Assembly: GCA_019237515.1 (NCBI GenBank)
Contig: JAFAGX010000550.1
Coordinates: 1-8,919, forward strand
Length of the DNA: 8,919 nt
Reading direction: 5' to 3'
From: Acidobacteriaceae bacterium
Lineage (GTDB): Bacteria; Acidobacteriota; Terriglobia; Terriglobales; SbA1
Positions within the stretch are counted from its first letter, which is position 1, and the number at the start of each line of letters is the position of its first letter. The translations under genes and the position numbers were made by a program. The notes beneath the pieces were generated by a model that made no database searches, had not been told where the DNA came from, and saw nothing but the letters and a program-made list of their open reading frames with translations. Below, one piece after another: positions 5,675 through 8,919 of this stretch.

Positions 5675-7150
5675 ATGCGATATCAACTCTACATCGACGG
5701 AAGGTCCGTCGCGCCCAGATCGTCGAAATGGTTCGATAGCTACAATCCGTTTACCGGAAAACCATGGGCTGAGATTCCTGAAGGCAACTCTGAAGATGTC
5801 GATTCCGCGGTACGCGCGGCTCACAAAGCATTCACGGAAGGTCCATGGGCGAGCATGACTGCGAGTCAAAGGGGCCTATTGCTTCACAGACTCGGCGACC
5901 TGATTAGCCGCGATGCGAAGAAACTGGCGGAAGTAGAAGTCCGCGACAACGGCAAACTGATCGCCGAAATGCAAGGCCAACTGAGCTACATCCCGCAGTG
6001 GTATTACTATTTTGGCGGCCTCGCCGATAAAGTTCAGGGTGCAGTGGTTCCGCTCGACAAGAAAGGATATCTCAATTTCACGCGGCATGAGCCGCTCGGC
6101 GTCGTTGCAGTCATCACGCCCTGGAACTCGCCCTTGCTGCTGGCAACCTGGAAACTTGCCCCGGCCCTTGCTGCTGGTTGCGCTGTGGTTATCAAGCCGT
6201 CGGAATTTACCTCCGCTTCAACCCTCGAGTTTGCCAAGCTGTTCGATGAGGCTGGATTTCCGACCGGCGTCTTCAATGTCGTGACAGGATTCGGAAAGGA
6301 CGTTGGTGTACCTCTGGTGGAACACCCGCTGGTGAGGAAGATCAGCTTCACCGGTTCCGATGAGACGGGTCGAACGATCAATCAGCTGGCTGCGAAGCAG
6401 TTCAAGCATGTGAGTCTCGAACTTGGCGGCAAATCTCCGAACATTGTTTTTGATGACGCCAACCTCGACGATGCCGTAAACGGCGCGATCTCCGGAATTT
6501 TCGCGGCCACCGGGCAGACCTGCATCGCGGGTTCGCGTTTACTTCTGCAAGAAACCATTCACGATCAGTTCCTCCAGAGACTTCTTGCATTGGCGCGCTC
6601 CGCCCGCATGGGCGATCCCATGCAGACGGAGACTCAGGTTGGGCCAATCACAACCCAGCCACAATATAAGAAAATATTGAACTACATCGAGGTCGCAAAA
6701 AAAGACGGCGCAGAACTCCTCATGGGAGGAGGGCCCTCCAAGCGGCCTGAGTGCGGGAATGGCTGGTTCATCGAGCCAACAATTTTCGCGAACGTGACCA
6801 GCCGCATGCGTATCGCCCAGGAGGAGGTTTTCGGTCCGGTTCTCTCGGTGATCAAATTCAAAGACGAAGATGAAGCGGTTGCGATTGCCAATGACTCTCG
6901 TTTCGGCCTCGGGTCCGGCGTCTGGACGAGCGATATCGGGCGGGCTCACCGAATGGCAGAGCGTATCCAGGCTGGGACGGTTTGGGTCAACTGTTATCGC
7001 GCAGTGAGCTATATGTCGCCATTTGGCGGATACAAAGATTCGGGCATCGGACGAGAAAACGGGATCGAAGCCATCCGCGAGTACCTGCAAACTAAAAGCG
7101 TTTGGATCAACACCGGCGCAGTCACCGCTAATCCGTTTGTCATGCGTTGA
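5675..7150 (+). CDS. NAD(P)-dependent aldehyde dehydrogenase
   Basis: This is a full-length, 491-residue member of the aldehyde dehydrogenase superfamily. It oxidises an aldehyde to a carboxylic acid through a Cys thioester. Catalytic residues are all present: N151 in PWNSPLL, E249 in LELGGKSP and C283 in GQTCIAG. The cofactor-binding lysine K174 is in KPSE and the Rossmann segment FTGSDETGR is at 225-233; EEVFGPVLSV (383-392) is the conserved NAD-ring Glu motif. The ATG at 5675 has AGGAAGAG overlapping the stop of the upstream ThDP gene, with a 16-base gap, indicating co-transcription and likely coupling. The frame is open 25 codons further upstream (from 5600), but that overlaps the preceding gene and lacks family homology. 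Its place between two ThDP enzymes suggests it removes their aldehyde product. The exact aldehyde is not predictable. Confidence 0.92.
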   Translation: MRYQLYIDGRSVAPRSSKWFDSYNPFTGKPWAEIPEGNSEDVDSAVRAAHKAFTEGPWASMTASQRGLLLHRLGDLISRDAKKLAEVEVRDNGKLIAEMQGQLSYIPQWYYYFGGLADKVQGAVVPLDKKGYLNFTRHEPLGVVAVITPWNSPLLLATWKLAPALAAGCAVVIKPSEFTSASTLEFAKLFDEAGFPTGVFNVVTGFGKDVGVPLVEHPLVRKISFTGSDETGRTINQLAAKQFKHVSLELGGKSPNIVFDDANLDDAVNGAISGIFAATGQTCIAGSRLLLQETIHDQFLQRLLALARSARMGDPMQTETQVGPITTQPQYKKILNYIEVAKKDGAELLMGGGPSKRPECGNGWFIEPTIFANVTSRMRIAQEEVFGPVLSVIKFKDEDEAVAIANDSRFGLGSGVWTSDIGRAHRMAERIQAGTVWVNCYRAVSYMSPFGGYKDSGIGRENGIEAIREYLQTKSVWINTGAVTANPFVMR

Positions 7151-7177
7151 AACACGTACTTTTTTGTGAACGAAAGC

Positions 7178-7693
7178 ATGCCTCCAACCTGGCCAAAGGA
7201 AATTTTTCAAGAGCTGAAGGCAGCCGGTGTTCGGCAAGTTGCGTATGTGCCCGATGCCGGGCACACCGAATTAATCCGGCTGTGTCATGGAGATTCAGGC
7301 ATGCGCGCCATTTCTCTGACGACAGAAGAAGAAGGTGTCGCCATGCTCGCTGGCGCATGGTTGGGAGGAGATCCCGGCGTGCTGCTGATGCAATCCAGCG
7401 GCGTTGGGAATTGCATTAACATGCTGTCACTGAATCAGGAGTGCCGGATCCCTTTGCTTACTTTGATCACCATGCGGGGCGAGTGGGGTGAATTCAATCC
7501 CTGGCAAGTTCCGATGGGCCAAGCAACGGCAAAAGTTCTGGAACTCTCGGGCATGCAGGTCTACAGAGTGGATGAGGCCAAGGAGATAGCAGAAACCGTG
7601 CGTGCGGCGGCCAAACTGGCGTTCGATTCGTGTCGAGCCGTAGCCGTTCTCATCTCTCAACGCGTGATCGGCACAAAGGATTTCAAGAAATGA
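7178..7693 (+). CDS. ThDP-dependent decarboxylase, alpha subunit (sulfopyruvate/phosphonopyruvate decarboxylase type)
   Basis: The 171-residue protein is only the pyrimidine-binding half of a ThDP enzyme. WPKEIFQELKAAGVRQVAYV (5-24) begins the domain, VPDAGHTELIRL is the loop seen in ComD-like proteins, and TTEEEGVAMLAGAWLGG (48-64) carries the catalytic Glu, here among E50-E52. QSSGVGNCINMLSL (72-85) is the conserved SG-GN helix and MRGEWGEFNPWQVPMG (99-114) the family's product-site segment. It must pair with the beta subunit encoded next. Start: GTG at 7166 would add four residues (MNES); ATG 7178 is preferred because it sits right at the homologous start, but neither has a good Shine-Dalgarno. 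It follows the aldehyde dehydrogenase by 27 bases. True sulfopyruvate or phosphonopyruvate specificity is not shown; other 2-oxo acids are possible. Confidence 0.8.
   Translation: MPPTWPKEIFQELKAAGVRQVAYVPDAGHTELIRLCHGDSGMRAISLTTEEEGVAMLAGAWLGGDPGVLLMQSSGVGNCINMLSLNQECRIPLLTLITMRGEWGEFNPWQVPMGQATAKVLELSGMQVYRVDEAKEIAETVRAAAKLAFDSCRAVAVLISQRVIGTKDFKK
7676..7680 (+). promoter_or_regulatory. Ribosome binding site for the beta subunit
   Basis: AAGGA lies inside the last codons of the alpha gene, nine bases before ATG 7690. With the ATGA overlap it decides the start in favour of 7690. Confidence 0.6.
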
Positions 7694-8301
7694 AGGTTAA
7701 GACGAAAGGGCGCGAAAAACCTCGGTTGGAAAGGCGAGCTGCGGTGGCGAGGCTTTTGCGAGCACGCAAAGACGAATTGATCATCACCGGTCTGGGTAGT
7801 CCCACGTTTGACGTCGCGGCTGCAGGGGACACACCGCTGAATTTTTATTTCTGGGGTGCAATGGGAGGAGCAGCAATGGCCGGACTGGGCCTGGCCCTCT
7901 CCCAACCGAAGCGCCGCGTGCTGGTCATCACCGGAGATGGAGAAATGCTGATGGCGCTTGGATCGTTGGCTACCATCGCATGTGAAAAGCCAGGCAATCT
8001 CGCCATCGTGATCCTAGACAATGAACATTATGGCGAGACTGGCATGCAGCTGTCGCACACCGGACGCGGAATCGATCTCGCGGCGATCGCAAAGGCAGCC
8101 GGATTTTTGGAAACGGTCACGATTCGAACGGAATCCGAAATTGATGAGCTGGCGACCCGGATCTTTAGTATGAGCGGAATGATTTTTGCTGTTATGAAAG
8201 TTGACGCTAAACCTACACCGGTCTGCCTGCCTCCTCGTGACGGCCCGTACTTACGAAGCCGGTTCCGCGAGGCGCTCTTAGGCTCGGATGCGCACCGGTA
8301 A
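7690..8301 (+). CDS. ThDP-dependent decarboxylase, beta subunit (sulfopyruvate/phosphonopyruvate decarboxylase type)
   Basis: The 203-residue partner supplies the pyrophosphate-binding half. FWGAMGGAAMAGLGLALSQP (54-73) is the glycine-rich helix before the cofactor site, VITGDGEMLMALGSL (79-93) contains the GDG Mg/ThDP motif, and LDNEHYGETG (109-118) gives the conserved Asn metal ligand N111. IDLAAIAKAAGF (128-139) is the typical following segment. Start ATG 7690 overlaps the alpha stop as ATGA, with AAGGA nine bases upstream, so the subunits are translationally coupled at similar levels as expected for an alpha-beta enzyme. The frame is open upstream to 7630, inside the alpha gene, but that part has no homology. 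The basic N-terminus (MKVKTKGREKPRLERRAAVA) is longer than needed for the fold. Reaction: decarboxylation of a 2-oxo acid to an aldehyde is the likely role, with the substrate unknown. Confidence 0.8.
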   Translation: MKVKTKGREKPRLERRAAVARLLRARKDELIITGLGSPTFDVAAAGDTPLNFYFWGAMGGAAMAGLGLALSQPKRRVLVITGDGEMLMALGSLATIACEKPGNLAIVILDNEHYGETGMQLSHTGRGIDLAAIAKAAGFLETVTIRTESEIDELATRIFSMSGMIFAVMKVDAKPTPVCLPPRDGPYLRSRFREALLGSDAHR

Positions 8302-8306
8302 ACACA

Positions 8307-8351
8307 ATGCCTAACGCCATCAAAGGGGAAGCTCCGATCCCAGCATGTTAA
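8307..8351 (+). other. 14-codon mini-ORF overlapping the acyl-CoA dehydrogenase start
   Basis: ATG 8307 reads MPNAIKGEAPIPAC and stops at TAA 8349-8351, which overlaps ATG 8345 of the next gene in another frame. The arrangement could couple reinitiation to the downstream gene, whose own AAGGGGAAG is 13-20 bases upstream and a little distant. There is no Shine-Dalgarno before 8307, so translation is uncertain and chance is quite possible. Confidence 0.2.
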
Positions 8352-8919
8352 AAAACGCTGACCAGTTTCAGGAAATCCGTAAAGCGGTTCGGGAACTATG
8401 CGCAGACTTCCCCGACGAATACTTTCGAAAAAAGGATGACGAGCGTGCGTATCCGGAAGAATTTGTTGAGGCGCTTACAAAAGCGGGCTGGCTCGCCGCC
8501 TTGATTCCGGAAGAATACGGTGGCGGCGGCCTGAGCCTTACCGAGGCTTCGGTCATTCTGGAAGAGATCAACCGTTGCGGAGGAAATTCTGGGGCCTGCC
8601 ATGGCCAGATGTACAACATGGGCACAGTGCTGCGTCATGGGTCAGAGGAGCAGAAACGCAAATACTTGCCCAAAATTGCCAGGGGCGAATTGCGTCTGCA
8701 GTCGATGGCGGTTACCGAGCCGACCACCGGTACGGACACGACGAAAATCAAGACGACAGCGGTAAAGAAAGGTGACCGTTATGTGATCAGTGGACAAAAG
8801 GTGTGGGTCTCCCGAGTTCAACATTCGGACCTGATGGTATTGCTGGCCCGCACCACCCCGATCACTGAGGTGAAGAAGAAATCCGAAGGTATGTCGATTT
8901 TTTTGATCGATGTTCGCGA
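8345..8919 (+). CDS. Acyl-CoA dehydrogenase, N-terminal part (continues beyond the window)
   Basis: The frame from ATG 8345 stays open to the right edge, giving 191 residues of a flavoprotein that oxidises acyl-CoA to enoyl-CoA. The all-helical N-terminal domain runs about 1-118 with YPEEFVEALTKAGWLAALIP (36-55) and EEYGGGGLSLTEASVI (56-71). The FAD/substrate signature reads LQSMAVTEPTTGTDTTKIKT (118-137), close to the classic AVTEPxxGSD pattern but with TTGTD. GQKVWVSRVQHSDLMVLLAR (150-169) is the following beta-domain segment. CHGQMYNMGTVLRHGSEEQK (85-104) is also typical. The catalytic Glu and C-terminal helices are outside the window. It is 43 bases after the beta subunit and most likely the last visible gene of the same operon. 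A CoA-transferase or ligase to make its substrate would be expected nearby. Confidence 0.88.
   Translation, partial: MLKNADQFQEIRKAVRELCADFPDEYFRKKDDERAYPEEFVEALTKAGWLAALIPEEYGGGGLSLTEASVILEEINRCGGNSGACHGQMYNMGTVLRHGSEEQKRKYLPKIARGELRLQSMAVTEPTTGTDTTKIKTTAVKKGDRYVISGQKVWVSRVQHSDLMVLLARTTPITEVKKKSEGMSIFLIDVR

Noticed and set aside
6539..7264. 241-codon minus-strand frame opposite the aldehyde dehydrogenase
   Set aside because: Antisense shadow of a clearly functional dehydrogenase with all catalytic residues.
5675..8301. Sulfopyruvate -> sulfoacetaldehyde -> sulfoacetate or phosphonopyruvate -> phosphonoacetate route
   Set aside because: The decarboxylase-plus-dehydrogenase order would fit, but no sulfonate, phosphonate or coenzyme M gene is visible and the acyl-CoA dehydrogenase argues for another substrate; kept only as a possibility.
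1..8919. CRISPR array, tRNA, rRNA or insertion sequence
   Set aside because: No regularly spaced direct repeats, no cloverleaf or rRNA-like sequence, and no transposase or integrase coding region was seen.

Overview
The window reads as ordinary bacterial chromosome, most likely from an Acidobacteriota soil lineage. That assignment is an inference from gene content and from the hairpin-rich intergenic repeats that end in a 'CTCGGGATGACAA'-like tail; no marker gene in the window proves it. I see no tRNA, rRNA, CRISPR array, transposase or phage gene.

Left part (1-3939) holds unrelated single genes. A partial small minus-strand protein resembling type II antitoxins leaves the window at base 1. 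An almost 500-base gene-free stretch (170-655) follows, carrying three hairpins, two of which belong to degenerate tandem copies of one intergenic repeat. A SAM-dependent methyltransferase (minus) is divergent from an AlkB-like 2-oxoglutarate/Fe(II) dioxygenase (plus). The dioxygenase converges on a minus-strand DinB-fold protein with an export signal, and a DUF5996 gene lies upstream of it on the same strand.

Right part (4045-8919) is a compact plus-strand catabolic-looking operon, divergent from the DUF5996 gene. It contains: an acetolactate-synthase-like ThDP enzyme, an NAD(P)-dependent aldehyde dehydrogenase, a two-subunit ThDP decarboxylase related to sulfopyruvate/phosphonopyruvate decarboxylases (alpha and beta overlapping by ATGA), and an acyl-CoA dehydrogenase that runs off the right edge. 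Gaps are 16, 27, -4 and 43 bases.

The simplest reading of the operon is 2-oxo acid -> aldehyde (either ThDP enzyme) -> carboxylic acid (dehydrogenase), followed after CoA activation by acyl-CoA oxidation. The substrate cannot be read from the sequence. Two different ThDP lyases beside one aldehyde dehydrogenase and one acyl-CoA dehydrogenase make this the most interesting system in the window.
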